Below the pieces are notes generated by a model. That model saw only the letters and a list, made by a program, of their open reading frames with translations. It was not told the DNA's origin and did not search any database. DNA of 64,000 nucleotides from Moellerella wisconsensis ATCC 35017 (GTDB lineage Bacteria > Pseudomonadota > Gammaproteobacteria > Enterobacterales > Enterobacteriaceae), in the NCBI RefSeq assembly GCF_001294465.1, contig NZ_LGAA01000006.1, positions 1 to 64,000 on the forward strand, given 5' to 3'. The position numbers and the translations under genes were made by a program. Of this stretch, positions 1-10,650 are shown piece by piece. Position 1 is the first letter of the stretch; the number at the start of each line of letters is the position of its first letter.

Positions 1-41
1 GAATTAATTTACTGTTCGCTTTATTATTCATCAAATTGCAC

Positions 42-935
42 TTAAATAGCTAGTTTTTCGAGCTTTTCGAACCCTTCAGTAATTAATACAGGGGTCAATT
101 TAGCGATCGCTTCATCAATCCTCAAACAATAAGCGATATTTTCTGCCCCTTGTTTAGATTCAATAAGGGGTTGTTCTATTAATAAAGAAGCTGTTTGTTG
201 ATTATTGACCAGCCATTGAGTTCTTCTGGCTATCGCCGCCCCAGAATCAATGAATCGCGTTCCTGAAGGTAGTACTTGTGCAAGCTCATCAAGAATTAAG
301 GGGAAGTGGGTGCAGCCCAGAACAACTGTATCTGGTGGCTCCTTCATGCGTAACCAGGGTTTAAGCGCTTGGGAGAGTCGCTGTAGCGATATAGGTATGC
401 CATGTAATTTATCTTCTGCCAGTTCAACGAGTTCTGATGACCCTAAGGATTCTACTTTGCAGTCTGCCGCAAAACGGCTAATCAGCTCTTTAGTATAAGA
501 ACGATTCACTGTGCCTTTAGTCGCAAGCAAGCCCACAATCCCATTGCGTGTTAATTTACTTGCAGGTTTTATCGCTGGTACTGCTCCAACAATAGGAAAG
601 CTAAACTTAGCACGTAAAGGAGGAAGGCTTATTGTACTCGCGGTATTACAAGCAATAATCGCCAGAGTTAATGGATGTTTTTTCTGAATAGCTTCAACAA
701 TAGAAGTCACTCTTTCTATAATAAAGGATTCGGTTTTTTCCCCATAAGGGAAAGCTTCATTATCGAATGCATAGATGTAATGAAGGTTAGGCAGTAATTT
801 CCTAACCTCTCGGTAGACAGAAAGCCCCCCAACACCAGAGTCAAATACTAGAATTGTTGGGCGGCTGAATGGATTTTTATCAGAAGTTATAGCTTCCAGT
901 GAGGAAGAATTCTCTTCCAGGGGTGCGATAGCCAT
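42..935 (-). CDS. murI: Glutamate racemase
   Basis: Interconverts L- and D-glutamate in the cytoplasm, supplying D-glutamate for peptidoglycan. The Asp/Glu racemase fold is evident from [11 protein letters not shown] near the N-terminus and from both catalytic cysteine motifs, ACNTAS and GCTHFPL (Cys100 and Cys212 if counted from an upstream ATG at 947). I prefer the ATG at 935 (297 aa, beginning MAIAPLEEN) because it resembles the E. coli start and gives a 56-bp overlap with the end of btuB, the overlap I recall for E. coli. The overlap suggests co-transcription or translational coupling with btuB. Identity is secure; only the start is open. Confidence 0.95.
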   Translation of the reverse strand: MAIAPLEENSSSLEAITSDKNPFSRPTILVFDSGVGGLSVYREVRKLLPNLHYIYAFDNEAFPYGEKTESFIIERVTSIVEAIQKKHPLTLAIIACNTASTISLPPLRAKFSFPIVGAVPAIKPASKLTRNGIVGLLATKGTVNRSYTKELISRFAADCKVESLGSSELVELAEDKLHGIPISLQRLSQALKPWLRMKEPPDTVVLGCTHFPLILDELAQVLPSGTRFIDSGAAIARRTQWLVNNQQTASLLIEQPLIESKQGAENIAYCLRIDEAIAKLTPVLITEGFEKLEKLAI

Positions 936-2730
936 ACGCAGTCTCATAGTCTTTATCTAACAGGTTGGCTATTCTACCACGAATTGTCAGATGGTCAGTC
1001 ACTGGATATGCCGCAGTTGCATCCCATAAACTAAAGCCACCTTGTTTAATGGTCCTAGGATAATCCGTATCATAACGCGAACCTATATATTGATAAGTCA
1101 GCCCCATGTTGACTTTTTCTATATTCCAATCTAATTGATATTTAACTTGTTGTTTAGCACGGCGTAATAACACTTTATTGGTTTCATCATCTCTAGGGTC
1201 AATATACTGATACGTTAATTGGTGATGAAAAATCCAAGTATCTAAATCACCGGTCCATTCAATCCCTTTGATTGTGGCTTTCTTAATATTGCTATAAGTA
1301 AAATCAGGATCGTAATTAATTAAATTTGTGATTTGATTGCGATATGCGGTAAGGCTCCAATAAAGAAGACCTGTAACTCCTTCAACTCCACCTTCCCATT
1401 GCTTGCTCTCTTCTGGCTTAAGATTTTCATTGGCTCCCCATTTTCCATAGAGTTGATCTAATGTCGGTGCTTTATAAGCTGTCGCATAAGAGCCTATTAA
1501 TTTATAACCTTCAATGAATTCCCAGCCGGCACCTACTTGCCAGGTGGTATGCCAACCATATTCAGAATGATGATCGCCACGGATAGCACTCTCTATTGTG
1601 ATATCCTGAATCTGTTTTTGTCCTGTTAAATATAAGCCCGTATTATCAGTATTTTCTTTTTTTACCATACCATTGGTATCTGGCTCTACCGATTGGCGAT
1701 TCCAATCAATCCCAGTACTAATGCCACCATCTTCAATACGGAAACTATTACCCCATTGTAGATTGTACTGTTCAGAATCATTCAATCTGGCACTTGTATC
1801 ATAGCGTCCTATTCTAGGATCAAAATTATAATCCTTAACGTGGCTATAACTTGCCAACAGTTGTGTTGAATAAATACCTCGCGAAAACTGCATGCCAGTA
1901 TCAATTGTTCTGCTCGAAAGCTCTCGTGTATCAACTAAGGGTCCAGGATAGTTGCTATCATAATAGCTATCATATTTAGTTCTATTATCATAACCATAGC
2001 CTCTGGCAAATCCATTAAACTCATCATTAAACTGATGCTCAATGCCTAACCATAAGGATTTCGCCATAAAGCCATCGCGATCAGGTTGAGGAGTATTCCC
2101 TGTATTACCTCTGGCTTCAATATCATAGCCCGATGTGTAATCATAAGAGGCCGAAGCTGTAACTTTCGTTTTTTTACCAATAAGTTGTTGAGTAGAGGCA
2201 TTATAATTTTGATAACTATAACTTCCAAGGGTCGCCCCTAATGTTGTCCCCGGCTCCGTCCGCCCTGTAATGATATTAATGACCCCTCCTATCGCATCGG
2301 ATCCATATACCGCAGATCTCGCACCACGAATATATTCAATACGCTGAACAAGAGAGATTGGAATTTGGCTCATATCTGAAGAACCACTAATGCCCGCCTG
2401 ATTAAGTCTAATCCCATCAACTAAAACTAAAACATGACCTGAATTAGCCCCTCGAATGTAGATCGAACTTAATTGCCCTCTTCCCCCACTTTGATAAAAG
2501 TCCACTCCCGGCAATCGTCTTAATACATCAACCACTGTATTAGACTGCCAATGGTCGATATCCTCGCGAGTCACTACAGTGATGGGGGCTAATACCGAAG
2601 AAATTGGCTGCTCGAAACGATTGGCAGTTACCACCATCTGATCCGCATTATTAGCCCATGCCAAAGAAGAAATACCACCAAATACTGCAATAGCTGCTGC
2701 CGACAGTGGCAACAATTTTTTATTTTTCAT
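880..2730 (-). CDS. btuB: TonB-dependent vitamin B12 outer-membrane receptor
   Basis: Outer-membrane beta-barrel that imports cobalamin using TonB energy. From the chosen start (616 aa): signal peptide [19 protein letters not shown] with cleavage after SLAWA, a TonB box ([11 protein letters not shown]), a plug domain ([38 protein letters not shown]), then a long barrel ending in aromatic YNF. An upstream in-frame ATG at 2754 and one at 2799 would place extra residues before the signal peptide. The start at 2730 is favoured because its GGATGC Shine-Dalgarno (2743-2738) is the sequence that pairs with the riboswitch expression platform. Expression is predicted to fall when adenosylcobalamin is abundant. 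murI overlaps the 3' end. Confidence 0.96.
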   Translation of the reverse strand: MKNKKLLPLSAAAIAVFGGISSLAWANNADQMVVTANRFEQPISSVLAPITVVTREDIDHWQSNTVVDVLRRLPGVDFYQSGGRGQLSSIYIRGANSGHVLVLVDGIRLNQAGISGSSDMSQIPISLVQRIEYIRGARSAVYGSDAIGGVINIITGRTEPGTTLGATLGSYSYQNYNASTQQLIGKKTKVTASASYDYTSGYDIEARGNTGNTPQPDRDGFMAKSLWLGIEHQFNDEFNGFARGYGYDNRTKYDSYYDSNYPGPLVDTRELSSRTIDTGMQFSRGIYSTQLLASYSHVKDYNFDPRIGRYDTSARLNDSEQYNLQWGNSFRIEDGGISTGIDWNRQSVEPDTNGMVKKENTDNTGLYLTGQKQIQDITIESAIRGDHHSEYGWHTTWQVGAGWEFIEGYKLIGSYATAYKAPTLDQLYGKWGANENLKPEESKQWEGGVEGVTGLLYWSLTAYRNQITNLINYDPDFTYSNIKKATIKGIEWTGDLDTWIFHHQLTYQYIDPRDDETNKVLLRRAKQQVKYQLDWNIEKVNMGLTYQYIGSRYDTDYPRTIKQGGFSLWDATAAYPVTDHLTIRGRIANLLDKDYETAYGYRTPGREFFLTGSYNF

Positions 2731-2759
2731 TTTTAAAGCATCCAGAGTAATCATTTTTA

Positions 2760-3035
2760 AAATCAGGATGCCGCAAGGCGGAATATAAGATGCGCGCAAA
2801 TATTCAGCAAGGCGACTTTCAATGGCAGATATTCGGACTCAAGGAAAATTAATTGTTCTTATATAAGCTGAGTGTAGGAAGATCATAAAAATAGCCAACA
2901 CTGCTACAGTTCAACAATATAATAGATACAAATTCCTATTACCGCTGCGCGTCAGTCCCAGATTCACACTGGGTTCCCTATTAACTCCTTACGGAGACCA
3001 TTAGCGGGCTATATCCTAAAAGGCACGTGCGATTA
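2760..3035 (-). promoter_or_regulatory. Cobalamin (AdoCbl) riboswitch upstream of btuB
   Basis: On the minus strand the btuB leader holds the core of the cobalamin aptamer: GGAGTTAATAGGGAACCC, then GTGTGAATCTGGGACTGACG leading into CGCAGCGGTAATAG. About 110 nt later comes a B12-box-like AGTCCGAATATCTGCCA (fwd 2821-2838). Downstream, GCATCC (2771-2766) is complementary to GGATGC (2743-2738), the presumed btuB ribosome-binding site. This indicates control of translation initiation, as in E. coli btuB. Boundaries are approximate. Confidence 0.9.
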
Positions 3036-3132
3036 TGTCCATGCGTACACAATGAAAACTGGACATCTTGTCAGCTTTCCCTACAATTTCGCGTCAGAAA
3101 ATTGATTTTTAGTGAATAATGGGGTCATACAT

Positions 3133-4242
3133 ATGCAAAATGCTTTGCCAACTGAACAATACGAACTGCAACTGGCAGAAAAAGTAACTCGTCTGAAGCA
3201 GTTGATGATCCCTTTCAATGCGCCGGAACCTGATGTTTATCGCTCGCCTGAATCGCATTATCGGATGCGCGCAGAATTCCGTTTATGGCATGAAAATGAT
3301 GATATTTTTCATATTATGTTTGATCAACAAACCAAGCAACGGATTCGGATTGATCACTTTCCTGTTGCCAGCCAGTTGATTAATAACATGATGTATTCTC
3401 TTTTATCCTTAATAAAAGATAATCAAATTTTACGCTTTAAGTTATTTCAAGTGGATTATTTATCTACGTTGAGCAACAAGATGATTGTTTCTCTGCTTTA
3501 TCATAAGAAACTGAATGATGAGTGGACAGCTGACGCCAAGCAACTTAAAGCAGCATTAGAAGCCCAAGGGTTTGATGTGCAGATTATTGGCCGTGCATCG
3601 AAAACCAAAATCATGTTAGATCATGATTATGTTGATGAAGAATTATTAATTAACGGTAAAAAAATGATTTATCGTCAGGTTGAAAATAGCTTCACTCAGC
3701 CTAATGCCCAGGTAAATATTCAAATGTTAGAGTGGGCAATTGCGGCAACTCAACATTCTAAAGGCGATTTACTGGAGCTTTATTGCGGAAATGGGAATTT
3801 TTCTTTGGCATTAGCGCAAAATTTTCAGCGCGTCTTAGCCACTGAAATAGCTAAACCGTCGGTAGCTGCGGCGCAATATAATATTGAAGCCAATAATATT
3901 GATAATGTGCAAATTATCCGAATGTCGGCGGAAGACTTTACTCAGGCGATGCAAGGAACTCGACAGTTCCATCGTTTAGAAGGCATTGATCTCTCAAGTT
4001 ATCAATGTGAAACTATTTTTGTCGATCCCCCACGCAGTGGGCTAGATGATGACACGGTAAAATTAGTTCAGGGCTATAATAAAATTCTGTATATCTCGTG
4101 TAACCCAGAAACGTTAAGTCAAAATTTATTAGTGCTTAGCCAGACTCATGATATTAAGAAACTGGCACTGTTTGATCAATTCCCTTATACCCACCATATG
4201 GAATGTGGCGTATTACTGGAGCGTAAAGCAATTACGGACTAA
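3133..4242 (+). CDS. trmA: tRNA (uracil-5-)-methyltransferase
   Basis: SAM-dependent enzyme making m5U54 in the T-loop of tRNAs. It aligns along its length with E. coli TrmA: N-terminal [27 protein letters not shown], the SAM-binding [25 protein letters not shown], and the catalytic-cysteine motif YISCNPETL near the C-terminus. A GTG at 3112 also opens the frame, but the ATG at 3133 has GGGG 9 nt upstream and gives 369 aa, close to the family length. It diverges from btuB, as in E. coli, so its promoter must lie between about 3035 and 3130. Confidence 0.96.
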   Translation: MQNALPTEQYELQLAEKVTRLKQLMIPFNAPEPDVYRSPESHYRMRAEFRLWHENDDIFHIMFDQQTKQRIRIDHFPVASQLINNMMYSLLSLIKDNQILRFKLFQVDYLSTLSNKMIVSLLYHKKLNDEWTADAKQLKAALEAQGFDVQIIGRASKTKIMLDHDYVDEELLINGKKMIYRQVENSFTQPNAQVNIQMLEWAIAATQHSKGDLLELYCGNGNFSLALAQNFQRVLATEIAKPSVAAAQYNIEANNIDNVQIIRMSAEDFTQAMQGTRQFHRLEGIDLSSYQCETIFVDPPRSGLDDDTVKLVQGYNKILYISCNPETLSQNLLVLSQTHDIKKLALFDQFPYTHHMECGVLLERKAITD

Positions 4243-4262
4243 TATTTCGAGCTAACTGGATA

Positions 4263-4290
4263 AATAAAGGCCCTCAACGGGCCCTTTATT
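4263..4290. terminator. Bidirectional terminator between trmA and yijD
   Basis: An A-rich then GC-rich stem (AATAAAGG / CCTTTATT around CCC-TCAAC-GGG, one bulge) sits between the convergent trmA and yijD genes, with T-rich flanks on both strands. Confidence 0.75.
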
Positions 4291-4349
4291 ATTTCATCCT
4301 TGTTCCGATAACAAGCTTACTATTAAGTTATTATCATCTTACGACGAAA

Positions 4350-4736
4350 TTATTCTTGTTCTGATTCCGCTAGCAATTCTTGCTGTTCACGCTTCCGTGC
4401 TATCCATGCACGACATAACCACAATGCAATAATTACTGAGAACGTAGCAGGCACAAAGTTAGAACCCATCTCACTGAACTCGGCTCTTAAAATAGTGGCA
4501 TACAGGAACAAGCCTAATAAGAAAACGCCAACCACAATTTTCGGTAATCCATCCGGCATTGGAGCATGCAAATAACGTTGATGTAGACAATAAATAGAAA
4601 GTATCAACGTTAAAATAGGGAAAATGGAGAAAGAAACAAAGGAATTAAAAAATACAGAGAAAGTACCGTGAGTTGATAGTCCTATCACGAAGGCAAGCAA
4701 TAAAGTACTTTTTTCTTGCCGATTGTGTTCCATCAT
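4350..4736 (-). CDS. yijD: YijD family inner-membrane protein
   Basis: A 128-aa membrane protein of unknown function. At least four hydrophobic segments are visible (about residues 10-30, 34-50, 63-82, 92-110), with CLHQRYLHAPMPDGLP between the second and third; the C-terminus is charged. The sequence resembles E. coli YijD (119 aa) throughout. It follows fabR by 9 nt on the same strand, the arrangement found in E. coli, so the two form an operon and YijD probably relates to membrane-lipid control. That functional link is inference from position only. Confidence 0.9.
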   Translation of the reverse strand: MMEHNRQEKSTLLLAFVIGLSTHGTFSVFFNSFVSFSIFPILTLILSIYCLHQRYLHAPMPDGLPKIVVGVFLLGLFLYATILRAEFSEMGSNFVPATFSVIIALWLCRAWIARKREQQELLAESEQE

Positions 4737-4745
4737 GAGGTCTCC

Positions 4746-5399
4746 TTAATTTGTCGGTCCGGGGTAAGAATGATGTTTGTCTTGTTCACGCCTATACCAG
4801 TAATATGCACCTTTAGCTATCATACGTAACTGTAATACAAGACGTTCTTCGAGTCGTTGCCTTTTTTCTATATCAATATCCAGAGCTTCAGCACCGGCAC
4901 TAAAAACGATGGTTACCATTGCTTCAGCCTGCATTTCAGTAAAATAACGCGGCATCCGTTTCTCTAATTCGAGGTAATCTGCTAATTCAGCAATAAAATG
5001 CTGAATCTCTCGCGCTACCGCAGCACGAAACTCCGCAGAAGTGCCTGAACGCTCACGCAATAATAACCTAAAGGCATTTGGGTTATTACCAATAAACTCC
5101 ATAAAAGTTGAGACTGATGTACGGATCACACTCCCGCCCTTGGCAATGCGCTGACGAGCCTGTCGCATTAATTGACGCAACATCAAACCACTTTCGTCGA
5201 CCATTGTAAGCCCGAGTTCATCAACATCTTTAAAATGGCGATAAAATGAAGTTGGTGCAATTCCTGCTTCACGAGCAACTTCACGCAAGCTTAAGCTGGT
5301 AAAGCTCCTTTCGGCACTCAATTGACTAAAAGCAGCTTCAATCAATGAGCGACGAGTTTTTTCTTTTTGTTTTGCTCTTACGCCAGTAACGTTACTCAC
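4746..5399 (-). CDS. fabR: TetR-family repressor of unsaturated fatty acid synthesis
   Basis: Represses fabA and fabB according to the ratio of unsaturated to saturated acyl chains. The N-terminal TetR helix-turn-helix is clear ([20 protein letters not shown], residues about 33-52, then [10 protein letters not shown]), and the ligand domain keeps the E. coli FabR sequence almost unchanged ([36 protein letters not shown]). The 217-aa length fits. First gene of the fabR-yijD operon and divergent from sthA, with about 245 bp between the starts. Confidence 0.96.
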   Translation of the reverse strand: MSNVTGVRAKQKEKTRRSLIEAAFSQLSAERSFTSLSLREVAREAGIAPTSFYRHFKDVDELGLTMVDESGLMLRQLMRQARQRIAKGGSVIRTSVSTFMEFIGNNPNAFRLLLRERSGTSAEFRAAVAREIQHFIAELADYLELEKRMPRYFTEMQAEAMVTIVFSAGAEALDIDIEKRQRLEERLVLQLRMIAKGAYYWYRREQDKHHSYPGPTN

Positions 5400-5644
5400 A
5401 GTGATCCTAATATTTATTCATTGGACAGCAATTAATATATCAAATTTTTCAATCTTCGTGTTATTTGCTTCGGACGACAAAAAATAAAATCCATACAGAT
5501 GTAGGCCATACCGTTAAATATGACTAATAATTTTCCTTTCCATTATTTTCGTCCATGTCGCAAAAATGCCGCTACCTATTAGGCTAATTAATCCGCCAAT
5601 GTTAATATACAGTTGTCATTTTGTTTTCCAACAGGTCATATCTC

Positions 5645-7042
5645 ATGCAACATATCCATTTTGATGCCATCGTAATTGGCTCTGGTCCTGGCGGAGAAGG
5701 TGCCGCCATGGGACTCGTTAAGCAAGGAAAGAATGTCGCTGTTATTGAGCGTTATGATAGCGTCGGTGGAGGATGTACCCATTGGGGGACCATTCCCTCT
5801 AAGTCACTCCGTCATGCTGTAAGTCGTATTATTGAATTTAATCAAAATCCACTTTATAGCGATAACTCACGAATTCTTCGTTCTTCCTTTGCAGAAATTC
5901 TTCTTCACGCTGAAAGCGTTATTAATCAACAAACCCGTATGCGCCAAGGCTTTTATGAACGTAATGGCTGTTCGATGTTTTCTGGAGAAGCGTCCTTTAT
6001 TGACGAACATCGACTCAGTGTGCGCTATGCCGATGGTAGTTGTGATATTTTAAGCGCCGAAAAAATTGTTATCGCGACAGGTTCGCGCCCTTATACTCCC
6101 CCCGATGTCGATTTTACCCATTCGCGTATTTATAATAGTGACACTATCCTCAGTCTTTCTCATGAACCACGCCACGTCATTATTTACGGCGCCGGAGTGA
6201 TTGGCTGTGAATATGCTTCTATATTCCGTGGCTTAAGTGTAAAAGTTGATCTAATTAATACTCGAGATCATTTACTGGCATTTCTTGATCAAGAAATGTC
6301 CGATGCGCTGTCTTATCATTTTTGGAACAGTGGGGTAGTTATTCGCCATAATGAAGAATATGAAAAAATAGAAGGCGTTGATGATGGTGTCATCGTCCAT
6401 TTAAAATCAGGCAAGAAAGTCAAAGCTGATTGCTTATTATATGCTAATGGTCGAACCGGTAATACTGATACTCTGGGCTTAGCAAATGTTGGAATAGAAG
6501 CCGATAGCCGTGGCTTAATTAAAGTCGATAATCTATACCGTACTACAAATGAACACATCTATGCGGTAGGTGATGTTATTGGTTATCCAAGTTTAGCTTC
6601 AGCGGCATATGATCAGGGCAGAATCGCTGCTCGCGCTATGAATTCAGAAATTGATGGGCCTCATTTAGTTGATGATATTCCTACGGGTATTTATACCATT
6701 CCAGAAATTAGCTCAGTGGGGAAAACAGAACAACAACTTACTTCGATGAAAGTCCCTTATGAAGTAGGGCGTGCACAATTTAAACATTTAGCTCGCGCTC
6801 AAATTGCAGGAATGAATATTGGCAGTTTAAAAATCTTATTTCATCGAGATACGCTTCAAATTTTGGGTATTCACTGTTTTGGCGAAAGAGCCGCTGAAAT
6901 TATTCATATTGGGCAAGCCATTATGGAACAAAAAGGTGAAGGTAATACGATTGAATATTTTGTTAATACTACCTTCAATTACCCAACCATGGCAGAAGCT
7001 TATCGAGTAGCCGCTCTCAATGGTTTAAATCGATTGTTTTGA
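5645..7042 (+). CDS. sthA: Soluble pyridine nucleotide transhydrogenase
   Basis: Cytoplasmic FAD flavoprotein that transfers hydride between NADPH and NAD+, helping balance the two cofactor pools. Visible features: FAD-binding [13 protein letters not shown] at the N-terminus, [17 protein letters not shown] (the redox-active CxxxxC of related disulfide reductases is altered to a single Cys, as is normal for SthA), NAD(P)-binding [14 protein letters not shown], and the second FAD motif YAVGDVIG. The ATG at 5645 (465 aa) follows AGG at 5632-5634; a TTG at 5621 would add eight residues unlike the family N-terminus. Divergent from fabR and convergent with oxyR. Confidence 0.96.
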   Translation: MQHIHFDAIVIGSGPGGEGAAMGLVKQGKNVAVIERYDSVGGGCTHWGTIPSKSLRHAVSRIIEFNQNPLYSDNSRILRSSFAEILLHAESVINQQTRMRQGFYERNGCSMFSGEASFIDEHRLSVRYADGSCDILSAEKIVIATGSRPYTPPDVDFTHSRIYNSDTILSLSHEPRHVIIYGAGVIGCEYASIFRGLSVKVDLINTRDHLLAFLDQEMSDALSYHFWNSGVVIRHNEEYEKIEGVDDGVIVHLKSGKKVKADCLLYANGRTGNTDTLGLANVGIEADSRGLIKVDNLYRTTNEHIYAVGDVIGYPSLASAAYDQGRIAARAMNSEIDGPHLVDDIPTGIYTIPEISSVGKTEQQLTSMKVPYEVGRAQFKHLARAQIAGMNIGSLKILFHRDTLQILGIHCFGERAAEIIHIGQAIMEQKGEGNTIEYFVNTTFNYPTMAEAYRVAALNGLNRLF

Positions 7043-7055
7043 ATATATCTTATCG

Positions 7056-7101
7056 ATGACGGGAGTCATATAAATTGATCCGACGATCCCGTCATTGTTA
7101 T
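7056..7101. terminator. Terminator between sthA and oxyR
   Basis: Perfect 9-bp inverted repeat ATGACGGGA (7056-7064) and TCCCGTCAT (7087-7095), followed by TGTTATTTCTC, between convergent sthA and oxyR. The 22-nt loop is long, so confidence is moderate. Confidence 0.65.
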
Positions 7102-7113
7102 TTCTCAATAAAA

Positions 7114-8028
7114 TTACGCAGAGATTTTTTTATCTTCATAATAATTCTGCATTAAACTACGAATAGCTTCTGCTAATTGTTCATAACGACCACGTAATGG
7201 CGATCCTGGACGATAAACTAAAATAACCGTACGCTGTGGCTCGGGGTCAGAACAATTAAGATAGCAAACACCATCACGACGAGTTTCATTTGGTACAGAT
7301 AAATCGGGTAATAAAGTAATACCACTTCCCGCTGCAACCATATTGCGCAGAGTTTCAAGACTGGTTGCTCTAAAATGTGTATCTTCCTTTGCTCCCGCTT
7401 GAAAACAAAAGCCCAGCGCTTGATCACGTAAACAGTGACCATCTTCTAACATCAATAATTTTTCACCCACTAATTCGGAAAACCCAATATCTTGACGATG
7501 AGACCACGGATGATTTTCATAAACAGCCAATTTCATCGGCTCATTAAATAATGGAACGTCAATAAAGTTAGCGGTCTCTTTGACTCGCGCTAAAATAGCA
7601 CAATCCAATTTACCACTGTCTAACTGCGCCAGCAGTTGTTGAGTTTGAGCCTCATGCAAATACATCTCTAATTTAGGGTATAAACTATGTAATTCTGGAA
7701 TTATATGCGGTAATAAATATGGACCAATAGTCGGAATTAATCCGATATGTAATGGTCCTGACATACTTTCACCTTGCAAAGAGGCCATTTCTTGTAACAC
7801 TTTGACTTCTCTCAACACGGTTCTTGCTTGCTCTACAAGCAATAATCCTTGCTGAGTAAATAATACTTTTCGACTGGTACGCTCAAGAAGCATAACACCC
7901 AGTTCATCTTCTAATTTACGGATTTGTCCACTTAATGTAGGTTGGCTAACATGACAAAAATCAGCAGCGCGACGAAAATGTTTATGCTCAGCAAGCGCAA
8001 CCAGATACTCTAAATCACGAATATTCAT
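7114..8028 (-). CDS. oxyR: Hydrogen peroxide-sensing LysR-type regulator OxyR
   Basis: Activates antioxidant genes (for example katG, ahpC and dps in relatives) on oxidation by H2O2. The 304-aa protein has the LysR winged helix-turn-helix at residues 18-37 (FRRAADFCHVSQPTLSGQIR). Counting gives both redox cysteines at the canonical places, Cys199 (LEDGHCLRDQ) and Cys208 (LGFCFQ), so disulfide sensing should work. Next to argH and sthA as in E. coli. An OxyR-like half-site arrangement lies just upstream, consistent with autoregulation. Confidence 0.97.
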   Translation of the reverse strand: MNIRDLEYLVALAEHKHFRRAADFCHVSQPTLSGQIRKLEDELGVMLLERTSRKVLFTQQGLLLVEQARTVLREVKVLQEMASLQGESMSGPLHIGLIPTIGPYLLPHIIPELHSLYPKLEMYLHEAQTQQLLAQLDSGKLDCAILARVKETANFIDVPLFNEPMKLAVYENHPWSHRQDIGFSELVGEKLLMLEDGHCLRDQALGFCFQAGAKEDTHFRATSLETLRNMVAAGSGITLLPDLSVPNETRRDGVCYLNCSDPEPQRTVILVYRPGSPLRGRYEQLAEAIRSLMQNYYEDKKISA

Positions 8029-8044
8029 ATATTCCTCAGAAGAC

Positions 8045-8092
8045 GATAGAATTTACCAATCATTATAGATTAATAACATGCTAGAAACTATC
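8045..8092. promoter_or_regulatory. Possible OxyR-binding region upstream of oxyR
   Basis: Within 60 bp of the oxyR start there are ATAG at 8046-8049 with CAAT 7 nt later, another ATAG at 8064-8067, and CTAT near 8087. These resemble the ATAG-N7-CTAT units of OxyR sites but do not reach the full four-element spacing. Weak assignment supported mainly by position. Confidence 0.35.
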
Positions 8093-9080
8093 AACAAAAT
8101 AAATTTTGCTTATTAGGGTCAGCAAATAATATTTAAAAGTATTTAACTTTATTTATATTTTTTGTGGATCAATTTATGAATAAATGAACTAAAGAAATTA
8201 CTCGATAGGAATAAAGATAATTAATTAGCACTAGATAATATTAAAATTAAATTTTATTAACAATAAAGAAACATTTTTAACTATTTATTGTTATGTTTTT
8301 TTCAAAAAATAATAACATTATTATATAATCCAATAATTTATTATTTAATACTACCTAACCATAAAGACAAATCAGCTAAATCCTAAAAAGATAACTCTGA
8401 AATTTTATGTTACATATTTTCAATCTAGAAATAAAATTATACGAACAAACTCCTGTAATAAAAATAGATAAAAAGGAATAATCATATAAATAATTATTAA
8501 CTTAGTTATGCTTTTACAATAAGGAGGATATATAATTTTTAAAAAGAATATTTATCTATATCTTAATTAGAGTAACACTTATTTTGCTACTCTCACAAAT
8601 ACTGTAGGAAATATAAATATATTCATAGTATAAAGAGATTTTATCGAAGCAATTATCTATACTTTATATTATTTTAATTAAGAAAATATAAATAATAATT
8701 ATAAATTCAATTAATTAAATGAAAAAAGAAAAGTTAATAAATTAAATTTCAATCCATTAAATTTATAAAATATTATCAACCAACTAATAATAAAGAAGAT
8801 ATCTGATTTAAATCGATTGATAAAGATCAACAGAGGACACTATTAACAGTAAGCTATCAATAGCAAAAATTAGTAACTATTATAGCCATTAAAAATATGT
8901 CTTTATAAAAACTTTTTATGTTGATTTATTTCTAATAATATAAATATATACTTTTAATGGAATTATTGAATTAGATTAAACCGGATAAAATAAAAATAAA
9001 TACTAAAATAACACCTTTAGTTCTTTAATTAGAAAAAACTATTTGAATCCGCAACTGGAGCATAAACTAAAATACCTCAT
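8093..9080. other. A+T-rich region without genes between oxyR and argH
   Basis: About 1 kb of strongly A+T-biased sequence with no ORF of convincing length on either strand. In E. coli the OxyS RNA is divergent from oxyR here; I found neither OxyS-like sequence nor a GC-rich terminator on the plus strand. The notable element is a perfect Shine-Dalgarno TAAGGAGG at 8520-8527 with no ATG, GTG or TTG at suitable distance. Base composition would suit silencing by H-NS, but that is inference. Confidence 0.7.
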
Positions 9081-9082
9081 AT

Positions 9083-9127
9083 ATATAAAAAAAAGCAACC
9101 AAGAATTATGATATAAACTCGGTTACT
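9083..9127 (-). terminator. argH terminator
   Basis: On the minus strand AGTAACCGAG pairs with CTTGGTTGCT (fwd 9118-9127 and 9094-9103; ten pairs including wobbles) and is followed by eight Ts. It lies 19 nt downstream of the argH stop and should end the argCBGH transcript. Confidence 0.75.
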
Positions 9128-9145
9128 TTTTATTTTTCATTATTT

Positions 9146-10525
9146 TTATGACATTTTTAAACGCAATTTTGCATCCATAATAGCGGTGGAAACTTGGTGC
9201 TGAGAAACACCGCCTTTCGCTAAACGTTTATCTAAGCACGATTGTAATGATAAAATATCATAAACGTCGGATTGAATGACTGAACTGAATTTTTGCAAAT
9301 CACTCAGTGATAATTCTTCCAACGCTTTCATCTGTGTAATGGCAGTAACAACTGCTTCGCCAACAATATGGTGAGCTTCGCGGAATGGTATTCCTTTAGC
9401 GACCAAATAATCCGCTAATTCAGTGGCATTCGCATAACCTTGTTTAGCGGCTTCTTCACAACGTGGACGTTTAATTTGAATACCATCGAGCACCAATGCC
9501 GCCATATGCAAGCAATCTAACCAAGTATCTAAAGCATCAAATAAGCCTTCTTTGTCTTCTTGCATATCTTTGTTATAGGCTAACGGTAATCCTTTTAGCG
9601 TCATCATCATGCCAGTCAATGCCCCTTGGACACGACCACATTTTCCACGAATCAACTCAAGTGCGTCTGGATTTTTCTTTTGTGGCATTAATGATGAGCC
9701 TGAAGTAACACGGTCTGATAATTCAACGAAACCGGCTTCTCCACTATTAAAGAAAATTAAATCTTCAGCAAAGCGCGATAAATGGATCATGCTAATGCTG
9801 GCATTAGAAAGCAATTCCAGTACATGGTCGCGGTCAGAGACCGTATCTAAACTATTACGCGTGGCAGAAGAAAAACCTAACCAACCGGCCAGTTGTTCAC
9901 GATCGATATCGTATGCGGTTCCCGCTAAAGCCCCACAGCCTAATGGACTGATATCTAAACGTTTTAAGGTATCTTTTAGTCGGCTTTCATCACGCGCTAA
10001 CATTTCGCAATACGCTAAACACCAGTGCGCAAACGTAACCGGCTGCGCTCGCTGTAAATGTGTATAACCGGGCATAACCGCGTCTTGATTAGCTTCAGCG
10101 GTGATCACTAAAGCCTGTTGTAGCAGTTCAATGGCATGTAATAATTCTAGTGTTTGGTCTTTGCACCATAATTTGAGATCGGTAGCTACCTGATCGTTTC
10201 GGCTACGTCCGGTATGCAGTTTTTTCCCGAGATCGCCAACTTTTTCAATTAATTTACCTTCAACCCAACTGTGGATATCTTCCGCATCACTTTGCAAAAT
10301 AGCCTTTGGGTTTGCTTGTACTTCTTTCAGTAATTCATTCAGCGCGCATTCTAATTGTTGTTGTTCATTCTGGTTAAGCACTCCAACGGTCACCAACGCT
10401 TTTGACCACGCGACAGAGCCGGTAATATCCTGCTCGGCTAAACGATAATCAAAACGTAATGAATCGTTAAACTGTTTAAACCGTTGATCGGCTTCCTGAC
10501 TGAAACGCCCGCCCCAAAGTGCCAT
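9146..10525 (-). CDS. argH: Argininosuccinate lyase
   Basis: Last step of arginine synthesis: argininosuccinate to arginine and fumarate. The 459-aa protein starts [13 protein letters not shown] and carries the fumarase/aspartase superfamily signature [12 protein letters not shown], together with [17 protein letters not shown] and [17 protein letters not shown]. Length matches the family (E. coli 457). It is the last gene of argCBGH, about 125 bp after argG, and is followed by its own terminator. Confidence 0.97.
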   Translation of the reverse strand: MALWGGRFSQEADQRFKQFNDSLRFDYRLAEQDITGSVAWSKALVTVGVLNQNEQQQLECALNELLKEVQANPKAILQSDAEDIHSWVEGKLIEKVGDLGKKLHTGRSRNDQVATDLKLWCKDQTLELLHAIELLQQALVITAEANQDAVMPGYTHLQRAQPVTFAHWCLAYCEMLARDESRLKDTLKRLDISPLGCGALAGTAYDIDREQLAGWLGFSSATRNSLDTVSDRDHVLELLSNASISMIHLSRFAEDLIFFNSGEAGFVELSDRVTSGSSLMPQKKNPDALELIRGKCGRVQGALTGMMMTLKGLPLAYNKDMQEDKEGLFDALDTWLDCLHMAALVLDGIQIKRPRCEEAAKQGYANATELADYLVAKGIPFREAHHIVGEAVVTAITQMKALEELSLSDLQKFSSVIQSDVYDILSLQSCLDKRLAKGGVSQHQVSTAIMDAKLRLKMS

Positions 10526-10650
10526 AACTGTTTCCTATTCGATTAATAATCTAACAATAATTAATTTCTGTAATTCTTTGGTTCGCTACCCAAAATATAG
10601 CGATAACGAACCAGAAAAATTGAGATAATAATAACTTATTTTGTTCTGAC

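Noticed and set aside
8407-8481. A 24-codon frame starting ATG TTA CAT in the A+T-rich region
   Set aside because: Very short, no ribosome-binding site, and expected by chance in such sequence.
8030-9145. OxyS RNA divergent from oxyR
   Set aside because: Expected from E. coli synteny, but no sequence like the OxyS stems and no plus-strand GC-rich terminator could be recognised.
9609-10067. 152-codon plus-strand frame inside argH
   Set aside because: Antisense shadow of argH; Ser/Lys-rich composition without domain resemblance.
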